Assembly (NCBI RefSeq): GCF_900113965.1
Contig: NZ_FORI01000001.1
Location: 513,477 to 577,476, forward strand
Reading direction: 5' to 3'
Source of the DNA: Treponema bryantii
Lineage (GTDB): Bacteria; Spirochaetota; Spirochaetia; Treponematales; Treponemataceae
DNA: 64,000 nucleotides
Both the position numbers and the translations under genes were made by a program. Within the stretch, counting starts at the first letter, position 1, and the number at the start of each line of letters is the position of its first letter. The notes under the pieces were generated by a model that made no database searches, was not told the origin of the DNA, and worked only from the letters and a program-made list of their open reading frames with translations. Below, piece after piece: positions 43,280-52,031 of this stretch.

Positions 43280-44260
43280 ATGAGCTTTATTGAAGTCCAG
43301 AATATCTCAAAGGATTTTAAGGTAAACAAAAGAAGCGCTGGTATTCCTGGAATGATTGCAAATATGTTCGTTCCGAAATATGAAATCAAGCACGCGGTAA
43401 AGGATTTAAGCTTTACGATTGAAAAGGGCGAGATGGTCGGCTTTATCGGACCGAACGGCGCCGGTAAATCTTCTACAATCAAAATGCTTTCTGGAATCCT
43501 CTGCCCGGACTCGGGCTCAATTACTGTAAACGGTTTTGTTCCTTACAAGCAGAGAAAATCTTACGTTGGAAAAATTGGTGTTGTGTTTGGACAAAAATCG
43601 CAGCTTCAGTGGGACCTTCCTGTAATAGACAGCTTTGAACTGCTGCGTGCCATTTACCGCATCCCCGAAGATAAATACAAAAAGAACCTCGAACGCTTTA
43701 CAGAAATGCTGGACATGAAGAGCTTTATAAATCAGCCGGTTCGTCAGCTTTCGCTTGGCCAGAGAATGAGGTCTGATATTGTTGCTTCTCTTTTGCATTC
43801 TCCGGAAATTGTATTTTTTGATGAGCCTACAATTGGTGTGGACATCATCGGTAAGGAGACAATCAGAAACTTTATCCGCGAACTCAACGAGCAGGACAAG
43901 GTTACGATGATTTTTACAACTCACGATATGCAGGATATCGAACAGACTTGCAAGAGAATCATAATTATTGATAAGGGCTCTTTGATGTACGATGGCTCGC
44001 TTCAGGACATCAGAAGTAAGTACGGAACGGCACGCCGCCTTATTGCAGAGTTTAATGAAGAAGTTGCGGTTGCACCTATCAGTGATGTTGTAATCAATGA
44101 ACTTGGTGATAGAAAGAAGAGTTTCACTTTTGATAACAATGTTGTGGATGTAAACAAGTTGATGCACGAACTTTTCGGAAATTACAGCGTGCGAGACATC
44201 ACCGTTGCTGAGCCGGAAATCGAAAGCATCATTCAGAAAATGTATAACGGGGAGGTTTAA
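43280..44260 (+). CDS. ABC-2 type transporter ATPase (NatA-like)
   Basis: 326 residues. Long N-terminal strand (IEVQNISKDFKVNKRS), Walker A GPNGAGKSSTIKMLSG, Q-loop VVFGQKSQLQWDLP, signature QLSLGQRMRSDIVASLL, Walker B IVFFDEPTIGVD and a C-terminal domain of about 90 residues. The FGQKSQLWWDLP-like Q-loop is typical of ATPases that pair with the ABC2_membrane_6 permeases encoded next. Confidence 0.92.
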   Translation: MSFIEVQNISKDFKVNKRSAGIPGMIANMFVPKYEIKHAVKDLSFTIEKGEMVGFIGPNGAGKSSTIKMLSGILCPDSGSITVNGFVPYKQRKSYVGKIGVVFGQKSQLQWDLPVIDSFELLRAIYRIPEDKYKKNLERFTEMLDMKSFINQPVRQLSLGQRMRSDIVASLLHSPEIVFFDEPTIGVDIIGKETIRNFIRELNEQDKVTMIFTTHDMQDIEQTCKRIIIIDKGSLMYDGSLQDIRSKYGTARRLIAEFNEEVAVAPISDVVINELGDRKKSFTFDNNVVDVNKLMHELFGNYSVRDITVAEPEIESIIQKMYNGEV

Positions 44261-44263
44261 TAA

Positions 44264-45058
44264 ATGACAATTTCTCCTTATCTGGCCTTTGCGAAAAAAA
44301 GTTTTCTTCAAAAAAGTGCGTACCGTCTGGATCACTGGATGGGTATTTTGAATACGATTATCCGTCTTGTAATTTATGTTGAGATTTACAAGGCTTTGTA
44401 TGGCGGCCGCGAAGCAGTGGACGGAATTACGCTGAGCATGGTAACGACAAACTTTATTCTGTCGCTGGGACTGGAATCCTTTTTTGTTGTAAATGATTTT
44501 TATCTTGCAAACAGACTTTATAACGGAAGCATTGCAACTGAGATGCTTTTGCCGGTGACCTTCCATGGAAGAATGCTTGCAGATAATCTTGGAGTTGCGC
44601 TCTTCAAACTGATTTTTCATTTTGTACCGGCAACGATTGTTGCTGTGATTTTTGTTGGAATTGAGAAACCGGCCAGCGCTGGTGCGTTCGGGCTTTTTCT
44701 TTTGAGTACACTGCTTGGCTACGGAGTTCTCTGGAGCATCAGCTTTATGTTTCAGATGTTTTCGTTCTGGCTTATAAATGTGTGGGCTATCATGACAATT
44801 AAAAATGTTTTTATAAATGTTTTGTCTGGCTCAATGATTCCGCTTTGGTTTATGCCGGAGATTATGAAAAAGGTTATTGGCTTTACTCCGTTTGAGTCAA
44901 TTTATTTTACGCCGGTGCAGCTTTATCTTGGAAAACTGGGCAGCGGAGAAATTGCGGCGGGCTTTATTAAGCAGGCGGTGTGGATTGTTGTTCTGTTGAT
45001 TTGCGGAATGCTCTTGTGGAATAAGGGTAAGAAAAAGCTTGTGGTTCAGGGAGGTTAA
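44264..45058 (+). CDS. ABC-2 type permease
   Basis: 264 residues with six hydrophobic helices and the YFTPVQLYLGK segment near the C-terminus typical of ABC-2 (membrane_6) permeases. Starts 3 bases after the ATPase gene with GGAGG overlapping its end. Pairs with the next gene to form the membrane channel; substrate unknown. Confidence 0.85.
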   Translation: MTISPYLAFAKKSFLQKSAYRLDHWMGILNTIIRLVIYVEIYKALYGGREAVDGITLSMVTTNFILSLGLESFFVVNDFYLANRLYNGSIATEMLLPVTFHGRMLADNLGVALFKLIFHFVPATIVAVIFVGIEKPASAGAFGLFLLSTLLGYGVLWSISFMFQMFSFWLINVWAIMTIKNVFINVLSGSMIPLWFMPEIMKKVIGFTPFESIYFTPVQLYLGKLGSGEIAAGFIKQAVWIVVLLICGMLLWNKGKKKLVVQGG

Positions 45059-45059
45059 T

Positions 45060-45869
45060 ATGAAATCAGATGTATTGAGTCTTTCAGCAGTTTATACAAA
45101 AATGATTTTCCGTTCCTGGTTTCAGTATCGGGTGGATGCAATTCTGCGCTCGCTTGCAGTTTTTATGCGCGAGGCAACGGGAATCATTGTAATCTATTTT
45201 ACTCTTTTGAAGTTCGACAGTCTCAACGGCTGGAATATTTATGAGATGCTTTTTCTTTGCAGCCTGATTTATGTAACTTACGGTTTTCTGATTATCTTCT
45301 TTACCGGACTTCGTGATTTTGGTGCTACTGTAAGAAGCGGCGGCTTTGATCGATATATTCTGAGACCGCGTGGACTTTTGTTCCAGTTGATTTTTGCAAA
45401 TGCAGACTGGTTTGCGGCAGTTGGTCAGGGTGGACTTGGAATTGTTCTGTTTATTCTTTCTGCAACAAAAGTTGGAGTAGTGTGGACGCCGCTCAGAGCC
45501 TTGTATTATATTCTGACAATTGCGGGTGGAGTTTTGATTCAGGGAGCAATCTTCCTCTTTCTTGCTACGCTGAATATTTATTTGCTTGAGACAAACACAC
45601 TGAAGGAATTGCTCTACTGGAATACAAAGAAATTTGCCTGTTACCCGATTACAATTTTCCACAAGGCAATTCAGTTCTTTATGACTTTTATTGTGCCGTT
45701 TGCCTTTGTAAATTATTTTCCTTCACAGTTTCTGCTGAGGAAGGATGATATGAGCGCGTATCCAGAGATATTCATGTACCTCACGCCGCTTGTGGGACTC
45801 GGTATGTATCTGCTGGCCTACGCATTCTGGCGGTTCAGCATTAAGTATTATAAGAGCTCTGGAAATTAG
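45060..45869 (+). CDS. ABC-2 type permease, second subunit
   Basis: 269 residues from ATG 45060 (GGGAGG just upstream; an upstream in-frame ATG at 45039 lies inside the previous gene). Six membrane helices and the motif GGFDRYILRPRGLLFQL after the second helix, a hallmark of this permease group. Stop codon overlaps that of the convergent Sua5 gene. Confidence 0.87.
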   Translation: MKSDVLSLSAVYTKMIFRSWFQYRVDAILRSLAVFMREATGIIVIYFTLLKFDSLNGWNIYEMLFLCSLIYVTYGFLIIFFTGLRDFGATVRSGGFDRYILRPRGLLFQLIFANADWFAAVGQGGLGIVLFILSATKVGVVWTPLRALYYILTIAGGVLIQGAIFLFLATLNIYLLETNTLKELLYWNTKKFACYPITIFHKAIQFFMTFIVPFAFVNYFPSQFLLRKDDMSAYPEIFMYLTPLVGLGMYLLAYAFWRFSIKYYKSSGN

Positions 45870-46480
45870 ATTTCTACAGAACCCTGGCGGAGAATTTTTA
45901 CTTCGCCATTTTCTAAGGCGACCAGCGTTGAAGGCAGGGCGCCTTTTTTGTCTCCGTCTTCTATGATGAGGTCGACTTCGTTCTGGAACTCAGTGGTTAT
46001 GGCGTCTGTTGTGTCGAGCACTGGCTGGCCGCTGCGGTTTACGCTGGTGCTGAAAACTGGGGCGCCGCATTCGGCAATCACTTTACGGAGCCATTCGTCG
46101 CCGGGGCAGCGGAAGGCTACTGTGCGGGATTCTGGGATGGCGGTTTCGGCGAGTGGTGAGTTTTCTTTTATGTGAACTATGATTGTGAGGGCTCCCGGCC
46201 ATTTTGAAAGGAGAGAGTCTGGGATTATGTCGTCGGTGTAAAGGCGGAGATCTTCAGGCTTTGCGATAAGCTGGATGAGCGGTTTGGTTTCTGCGCGTCC
46301 CTTAATCGCACGTATTTTGGCGTCTGTTTCAAAATGTGTGGCCGCAGCTTTGAGGTCAACAATTCCGCTGAAGCCGTAAACTGTGTCGGTTGGGATTATT
46401 ACAATGCCGCCGCACTTCAGTGTGTCAGCGGTGGTTTTGATCGATGCTGAATCAGATTTATTTTTGATAAGGGTTTTCAT
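45866..46480 (-). CDS. Sua5/YrdC-family threonylcarbamoyl-AMP synthase
   Basis: 204 residues. Makes threonylcarbamoyl-AMP from threonine, bicarbonate and ATP for the t6A modification of ANN-decoding tRNAs. Contains KCGGIVIIPTDTVYGFSGI, the K-R loop (IRAIKGRAETKPL) and SKWPGALTIIV. ATG 46480 is chosen because GAGG lies 9 bases before it; the frame is open further upstream. The start overlaps the end of the phosphatase gene, so the two are coupled. Confidence 0.88.
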   Translation of the reverse strand: MKTLIKNKSDSASIKTTADTLKCGGIVIIPTDTVYGFSGIVDLKAAATHFETDAKIRAIKGRAETKPLIQLIAKPEDLRLYTDDIIPDSLLSKWPGALTIIVHIKENSPLAETAIPESRTVAFRCPGDEWLRKVIAECGAPVFSTSVNRSGQPVLDTTDAITTEFQNEVDLIIEDGDKKGALPSTLVALENGEVKILRQGSVEI

Positions 46481-47090
46481 GTACTTCATCCTCGTGAGTC
46501 TTTGTCCATTTATTTCCATCAAACTGATAAACTGCTTCCTCGCAGTTGCCTTTGAGACCGTTGCCCCAGAAGTTATCTGTGCCGTGGCCTTCGAGGTAGC
46601 AGATCATTCCGGCAAGGAGTGCACCGTGTGCAACTATCATGATTCGGGAATCTGGCTTTGAGTTCTGAATTGGTTCAATCACTGTCTGAACAAACTTCTT
46701 TGTGCGCTCGCAGACCGAGTCAAAAGTTTCTCCTCCCTCCGGCGGAACATAGCGGCCAGGATCTGTGAAAAAATATTTTCGAGGATGGTCGGTGTTGATC
46801 CAGTCATTATAAGGAAGGCCTTCAAGGTCACCAAAGCTGATTTCTGTAAGCAGATTATTTCTGATTATGGGGTATGTTTTGTGTCCGCGGATAAGGCAAG
46901 CAGTTTCGTAGGCGCGAATCAGTGGTGAAGAATATACGCAGTCAAAATCAATGCCGGCCTCGTCAAAACGAAGACCAAGTGCGGCTGCGAGTTTGCGTCC
47001 GTTTTCGTTTAATTCAATATCTTTTGCACCCTGGAATTTTTTTTCTGCATTCCAGTCTGTGGTACCGTGTCTTACTATGTAGAGTTCCAT
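46458..47090 (-). CDS. Histidine phosphatase (phosphoglycerate mutase-like)
   Basis: 210 residues: RHG motif YIVRHGTTDWN with H8, CVYSSPLIRAYETA, and the second histidine in IMIVAHGALLAG. Family members act on phosphosugars, alpha-ribazole phosphate or nucleotides; the substrate here is unclear. AAGGA precedes the ATG. An R1 repeat lies just upstream, in the promoter region. Confidence 0.85.
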   Translation of the reverse strand: MELYIVRHGTTDWNAEKKFQGAKDIELNENGRKLAAALGLRFDEAGIDFDCVYSSPLIRAYETACLIRGHKTYPIIRNNLLTEISFGDLEGLPYNDWINTDHPRKYFFTDPGRYVPPEGGETFDSVCERTKKFVQTVIEPIQNSKPDSRIMIVAHGALLAGMICYLEGHGTDNFWGNGLKGNCEEAVYQFDGNKWTKTHEDEVHENPYQK

Positions 47091-47107
47091 ATGTATTCCT
47101 TACGCGT

Positions 47108-47157
47108 GGTGGTTTCGACCCTTCGACCAGGCTCAGGGACCGCAGGCTCAACCACCG
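47108..47157. repeat. R1 repeat, longest form, intergenic
   Basis: 50 bp GGTGGTTTCGACCCTTCGAC to GGCTCAACCACCG between the phosphatase gene and the XPB-partner gene; only two or three differences from the copy at 20875. Confidence 0.85.
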
Positions 47158-47163
47158 GCGTAT

Positions 47164-49275
47164 TTAATATCTTAACCTTCTTAAATGTGTAATGCGACTT
47201 ACGAGCATATTTTCAATATCTTTAGTCGGCTCAATCTGGAAACGCATAACTGCTTCTCCAGGCTGGCGCGAAATGCTTAACGGTTTTCCAACAAGTGTAA
47301 AGAAATCTTTTCCATCGGCCGTTGGCATCTGAAGCTCCATCATATCTTCTTCTTTGATTGCGGCTTCAATCAGATGAACCTTTCCGGCAAAATCCATTCC
47401 ATCCGCTTCGAGAATCTCTGTGCGGATAGAAGCATTCTTTAATTGACTTTCAGAAAGTATGAGGCGGCTGGAGATTCTATGTTCAAGGCTTTCCTTTTGA
47501 GCCTTCTCCATGTCGAGAGTTTTGAGGCTTGCCTTGAGTGCTTTAAGAATCTTATCTGCGGCTGCAATCGAAGTTTTCTTTGCTTCTGTTTTTGTGCTTG
47601 ATTCCAGAATTAAAGGACGGCGGCCATCCCGCAAAAGAGGGAAGCTTGTATATTCAGATTTTGTTTCTGAAGTTTTTACATTGCCCATAAAATCAAGCGA
47701 GCTTTCTTCAATGAATGTTGATATGTCGGTTCCTGCAGGAAGATTCAAAAGATAAATGCCATCTGCAAGTTTTTCTTTGATATATTTTCTGATGTTTGGA
47801 TTGTTCTCGGCCAGTGAAATATTATTGTCGCGAACCTTGAGAACATAGCCGTAATAAAGTTTTGCAGAAGAATAAGAGTTATACCACTCTGTAATGTTAA
47901 TTTTGAGATTTTGTGGCAGCTGATAATTTGAGTAATTTTCCAGAAGTGTAAAGATATCTTCCGGAGAAAGGTCATTATCAAAACCTGCAGAAGCAGACTG
48001 TCTTGTGATTTCAAATTCTGATACGACGCCGCATTTCTTTACAATCATAAAATTTGTAAGAGGAATGAGTTTGCAAAGTGGAAGGCCCGGCATAAGGGTG
48101 ACGGTGAAGGTTGAGTCGATGTTGAGGACTTTTGGGAGGGCTTCGTTTTCGTTCAGTGCATGAGCTGCGTTGCTTCGGCTCTGCTCAGCAACCGCGTTAT
48201 TTGCACTTTTGTATAGCTCAACGCCTTCAGCGGTTTTCCCAATTTTTTGTAAGAGACCGAACTCTAGGGCGCAGTCTATCATGCGGTCTAAAAGTTCTGC
48301 GTTCTGTTCCGGCTCTGAGCCTGCTTCCTGGCGGGCTGCCGCAAGTATCTGACTGAATCTGCTTTTTTTGACAGCAGTAGTTCCGTCTTCTGTATGGGTG
48401 CCTGCAAGGAATGCAAGACGTAAAATTGTTTCGAGAGAACAGCCGTCAGAAGGAATTGTCGCAAGTGAGTCGATTAATAACTGCGCTTCTTTTTTAAGGC
48501 CGTCTTTGCTGAAACGGGAAACTGCTGCGGCACATAAAAGAGCGTACTGCTGAAGTTCTGGAAGCTCGGAAAATTTCTTTAATCGGAGAATATCAATATC
48601 ATAAGAATTGGCTTTCTCATCTTCATAAACCAGAGAAAGATTTACAAAAGATGTCATCAAAAGCTGAATGACTTTTTCTCTGCCAGGGAAGATTTCTGCA
48701 AGATGCTTCTGATCATTCTTCTTGATTGTGCCGTCAGACTTACAGGCAATTCCTCGGATTCTTATGTATGTGATAAAGGCTGTAAGAAAATTCGGTGTGA
48801 GGGCAAAAACGTCTTCGAGTGAAAAGATTTCCGGCTTGTATTCCGGGAAGAGTAAAGTTGTGTCCAGATACGGAATCAGATTTTCTTTGAGAAGCGGATT
48901 AATCTTAAAATATTCTTTTTCTGTGTATGGAGATTTTTCTTTGTAGATTAAAAGACGTTCAGTAAGATTTATAACCTCTGCGTAGATTTCTGTAATCGGT
49001 GTATCGCCATGGAAAAAGTCTGCAAGGGTTTCCTGGGTTGCATTTGGAATTAAGGAAATCGCTGTGAGAACTTTGATATCAAAAACATCAAGAAGGGTAA
49101 GAATGCTTGTGAGGTTCTCTTCCTTTCTGATAAAGCCTGCAAGCTGTTCTGTAAGGCGCTGTTTGTTGTACGGAGTTTTTACTTCTCCAAGATAGAGACG
49201 GACTGTATTAAAAAACTGTTTGTCTGGGAGAGAAGAAAAGGCTTCCTTCCAGCTGTTCAAATCATAATCATTCAT
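47164..49275 (-). CDS. XPB-associated protein, Helicase_C_3-like
   Basis: 703 residues. The central part (about 365-520; VLNIDSTFTVTLMPGLPLCKLIP, then FEITRQSASAGFDNDLSPEDIFTLL) resembles the helicase-associated C_3 domain proteins encoded beside bacterial XPB helicases, for example in mycobacteria. No ATPase motif is present, so it probably acts as a cofactor or nuclease-like partner. Its ATG overlaps the xpb stop by 8 bases (translational coupling). An R2 repeat is inserted in frame at 48169-48192, encoding NAVAEQSRSNAA. Confidence 0.65.
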   Translation of the reverse strand: MNDYDLNSWKEAFSSLPDKQFFNTVRLYLGEVKTPYNKQRLTEQLAGFIRKEENLTSILTLLDVFDIKVLTAISLIPNATQETLADFFHGDTPITEIYAEVINLTERLLIYKEKSPYTEKEYFKINPLLKENLIPYLDTTLLFPEYKPEIFSLEDVFALTPNFLTAFITYIRIRGIACKSDGTIKKNDQKHLAEIFPGREKVIQLLMTSFVNLSLVYEDEKANSYDIDILRLKKFSELPELQQYALLCAAAVSRFSKDGLKKEAQLLIDSLATIPSDGCSLETILRLAFLAGTHTEDGTTAVKKSRFSQILAAARQEAGSEPEQNAELLDRMIDCALEFGLLQKIGKTAEGVELYKSANNAVAEQSRSNAAHALNENEALPKVLNIDSTFTVTLMPGLPLCKLIPLTNFMIVKKCGVVSEFEITRQSASAGFDNDLSPEDIFTLLENYSNYQLPQNLKINITEWYNSYSSAKLYYGYVLKVRDNNISLAENNPNIRKYIKEKLADGIYLLNLPAGTDISTFIEESSLDFMGNVKTSETKSEYTSFPLLRDGRRPLILESSTKTEAKKTSIAAADKILKALKASLKTLDMEKAQKESLEHRISSRLILSESQLKNASIRTEILEADGMDFAGKVHLIEAAIKEEDMMELQMPTADGKDFFTLVGKPLSISRQPGEAVMRFQIEPTKDIENMLVSRITHLRRLRY
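48169..48192. repeat. R2 repeat, in frame inside the XPB-partner gene
   Basis: GTTGCTTCGGCTCTGCTCAG plus CAAC: a palindrome with arms GTTGCT / AGCAAC and the CTGAGCAGAGCCGAAG core on the minus strand. Confidence 0.65.
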
Positions 49276-51028
49276 CTAAGTTGAGCTCTCCGTCGTATCT
49301 TACAATTTTGTATTCATAGCCCTGTTCAGCAAGGAACTTCTGGCGGTTTGAACCGAATTCCTCTTCAACAGTGTTGCGGGTGATCAAAGTGAAAAAGCGC
49401 GATTTTCTTTCTTTTGGACGAAGGATGCGGCCAAGGCGCTGAGCCTCTTCCTGACGGCTTCCAAAGGTTCCGCTTACCTGAATTGCAAGCGAAGCGTCCG
49501 GGAGGTCAATTGCAAAGTTGGCAACTTTTGAAACTACGAGCACGCGGATTTTTCCTTCGCGGAAGTCGTTGTAAATGCGGTCGCGTTCTGTGTTTGGAGT
49601 TTTTCCTGTGATAATAGGGCAGCCGAGTTCTTTCACAATTTCATCGAGCTGCTGCAGGTACTGTCCGATTACAAGAATTTTATCGTCCGGGAAGTGGTCT
49701 ATAATCTGCCTAACTACCGGTAGTTTGTCTGGATTCATACTTGCGATTTTGTGTTTTTCGCGGGTACCGGCAACGGCGTAATCTATTTCCTGAGCACCAG
49801 GTAAATCAATACGAACTTCAATACATTCTGCACTGGCAATCCAGCGGTCGCGTTCAAGTTCTTTCCAGGGAACATCGTAGCGCTTTGGTCCAACGAGGCT
49901 GAATACATAACCTTCACAGCCATCTTCACGAACGAGGGTTGCTGTAAGACCAACGCGGCGAACTGCCTGTAAATCTGCAACTACACGGAAAACCGGAGCG
50001 GGCAGCATATGAACTTCATCATAAATGATAAGTCCCCAGGGACGTTCATGGAAAATTGAAAAATGAGGATATGGGCCTTCTTTGTCTGGTCTCCAGGTAA
50101 GAACCTGATAAGTTGCAACTGTTACCTGTTTAATTGTTTTTGATTCACCGGAGTATTCAGCAATCTGATCTGCGGTGAGATTTGTTTTATCGAGCAATTC
50201 ATCTATCCACTGATGAACTGCAGAAATATTTGTCGTAATAATCAGAGTTGAGGTTTTGAGCATGTCCATAATTGTCATGCCAACGATTGTTTTTCCGGCG
50301 CCACAAGGAAGAACGATTGTACCAAAGCCTGTGCCGGGACCTCTGTCTCCTACAAGGGCGTGCGCTGCACCTTTCTGATATTCGCGGATTTCCAGCGGAC
50401 GGCCCGAGCTTGTTGTCTCTCTCAGAGAAACATCAAGAGGCTCTCCATCAATTAAGGCTACTTCGTCTTTTACCGGCCAGCCTGCCTGAAGCAAAAGCTG
50501 TTTGATGGTTCCGCGGTCTGTAAGCTTGAGAAGGAAGGAATACTGTGGCGCGTCAGATCCCGAATCAAGTTCGGGATGACAGGTAGTTGTTGTAAGAAGT
50601 TTTTTCACAGAATGATTTGCGCCAATCTCCTTAAAAACCGGAAGGCTGTCTGCAACAAGATATAAAAAGTGCTCAACGATTTTTTCAGCAGAGCCTTCTT
50701 TTACAGGAACTTCAATATCCGGGCCTGCGATGAGTGTGATTTTTCCAAAGCGGCTTTCTGTTTCTTTGATCCATGCCACAACCGACTGAGGTACATCATA
50801 GCGGGCATACTTCTGGAGAACTTCTGCTGCGTCGTCTGCCGAAAAGCCTGCACTTGCAGCGTTCCAGAGAGAAAGAGGAGTAAGCCGGTATGTATGAAGA
50901 TGTTCAGGAGATTTTTCGAGCTCTGCAAAAGGAATGAGCGCGTTTCGGCATTCCTCGGCCAGAGGTGCATGCACATCCAGCAGCAGCGAGCGGTCGCCCT
51001 GAACAATCAGCGGGTTTTCATAATTCAT
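49268..51028 (-). CDS. xpb: XPB/Ssl2-family DNA repair helicase
   Basis: 586 residues. Superfamily 2 helicase with TIVLPCGAGKTIVGM (Walker A), the DEVH box WGLIIYDEVHMLPA, GLTATLVREDG (motif III), and the C-terminal motifs DLPDASLAIQ and QEEAQRLGRILRPK. It opens DNA by translocation; eukaryotic relatives act in TFIIH and excision repair. An R3 repeat inserted in frame at 50554-50583 encodes TCHPELDSGSDA in the N-terminal part. No ribosome binding site precedes the ATG; TATAAT ends 11 bases before it, leaving a leader of about 4 bases. Confidence 0.92.
   Translation of the reverse strand: MNYENPLIVQGDRSLLLDVHAPLAEECRNALIPFAELEKSPEHLHTYRLTPLSLWNAASAGFSADDAAEVLQKYARYDVPQSVVAWIKETESRFGKITLIAGPDIEVPVKEGSAEKIVEHFLYLVADSLPVFKEIGANHSVKKLLTTTTCHPELDSGSDAPQYSFLLKLTDRGTIKQLLLQAGWPVKDEVALIDGEPLDVSLRETTSSGRPLEIREYQKGAAHALVGDRGPGTGFGTIVLPCGAGKTIVGMTIMDMLKTSTLIITTNISAVHQWIDELLDKTNLTADQIAEYSGESKTIKQVTVATYQVLTWRPDKEGPYPHFSIFHERPWGLIIYDEVHMLPAPVFRVVADLQAVRRVGLTATLVREDGCEGYVFSLVGPKRYDVPWKELERDRWIASAECIEVRIDLPGAQEIDYAVAGTREKHKIASMNPDKLPVVRQIIDHFPDDKILVIGQYLQQLDEIVKELGCPIITGKTPNTERDRIYNDFREGKIRVLVVSKVANFAIDLPDASLAIQVSGTFGSRQEEAQRLGRILRPKERKSRFFTLITRNTVEEEFGSNRQKFLAEQGYEYKIVRYDGELNLDE
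50554..50583. repeat. R3 repeat, in frame inside xpb
   Basis: CAGATCCCGAATCAAG followed by TTCGGGATGACAGG: arms ATCCCGAA / TTCGGGAT. The same palindrome with GGGG arms is the purD terminator at 9244. Confidence 0.8.
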
Positions 51029-51185
51029 CGCAACCGAGAATTATATCAGAAATCCGTTTTTTATAGAATAAGATTGAAAAAAATAAACAGAATCTTCAGT
51101 TCTTTTGATAAACATTTCCTTTTTTGTGAGGGTTAAGTCTATTTTATATATGAGAAAAATAATTTGTATGCGAAGGAGATGATGA

Positions 51186-52031
51186 ATGATTCAGGAACTA
51201 CTAAAGCCACAGGATTTTATGACATCAATTGAAAATAGAATCATAGAATTAGAAAAGACGTTGAAGGTTGTTCGAAAGAACCAGGGGGAGGTTCCTCCGG
51301 GGCATTTAAGGATTTCGCAAAAGAAAACACATGTGGAGTTCTATTACATCACCAAGACGGGGAGTTCACTAGGTAAATATATTTCAGTGAAGGAAAAAGC
51401 TTTTGCTTCTCAACTTGCGCAAAAGGAATATGACAGGCAAATCATAGACTTCGTAAAGAAGGAAATTAATTTATTGAAGAATTGTTTGCATCAAACAGAG
51501 AATTTTTCAGAAATTGAAAATTATTATAGAGGCTTATGTTTATCAAGACAGCAGTTGATTACTCCTGTGACTTTTACAGATGAACAATATCGTGAGCAGT
51601 GGCAGAAAATAACCTGGGAAAGAAAGCCGATCGCAGAGGATGCTGTAAAATATTTTACGGCAAATGAAGAATGTGTACGTTCTAAATCTGAAGTGATTAT
51701 TGCAGATTCTCTTCTTAGGCATGGGGTTCCATATCGTTATGAGTATCCATTGAAATTGAAGGCGGGGAGAGGTATTTGTGACAGGTCTTCGGAACTTACA
51801 TTTTATCCGGATTTTCTGTGTCTGAATCTGAGGACGCGAAAAGAATTCATATGGGAACATTTTGGAATGATGGATAATGAGGAATATTCAAGCAATGCTG
51901 TTGGTAAATTGAATCTATATTCAGAGAATGGAATCCTTCCAGGACGTAATTTGATTATTACGATGGAAGCACAGAATGAACCTTTGAATACAAAAGCGGT
52001 GGATAAATTAATTAAAGAGTTTTTGCTGTAA
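51186..52031 (+). CDS. PD-(D/E)XK nuclease-like protein
   Basis: 281 residues. An N-terminal coiled-coil half (about 12-115) is followed by a possible restriction-endonuclease fold: RSKSEVIIADSLLRHGVPYR (about 160-180), FYPDF (about 200-204) and FIWEHFGMMDNEEYS (about 217-231), giving E, D and E-x-H in the expected order. Its role is unknown. An AAGGAG site lies 7 bases before the ATG. Immediately downstream is the array of four hairpins at 52045-52336. Divergent from xpb. Confidence 0.6.
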   Translation: MIQELLKPQDFMTSIENRIIELEKTLKVVRKNQGEVPPGHLRISQKKTHVEFYYITKTGSSLGKYISVKEKAFASQLAQKEYDRQIIDFVKKEINLLKNCLHQTENFSEIENYYRGLCLSRQQLITPVTFTDEQYREQWQKITWERKPIAEDAVKYFTANEECVRSKSEVIIADSLLRHGVPYRYEYPLKLKAGRGICDRSSELTFYPDFLCLNLRTRKEFIWEHFGMMDNEEYSSNAVGKLNLYSENGILPGRNLIITMEAQNEPLNTKAVDKLIKEFLL

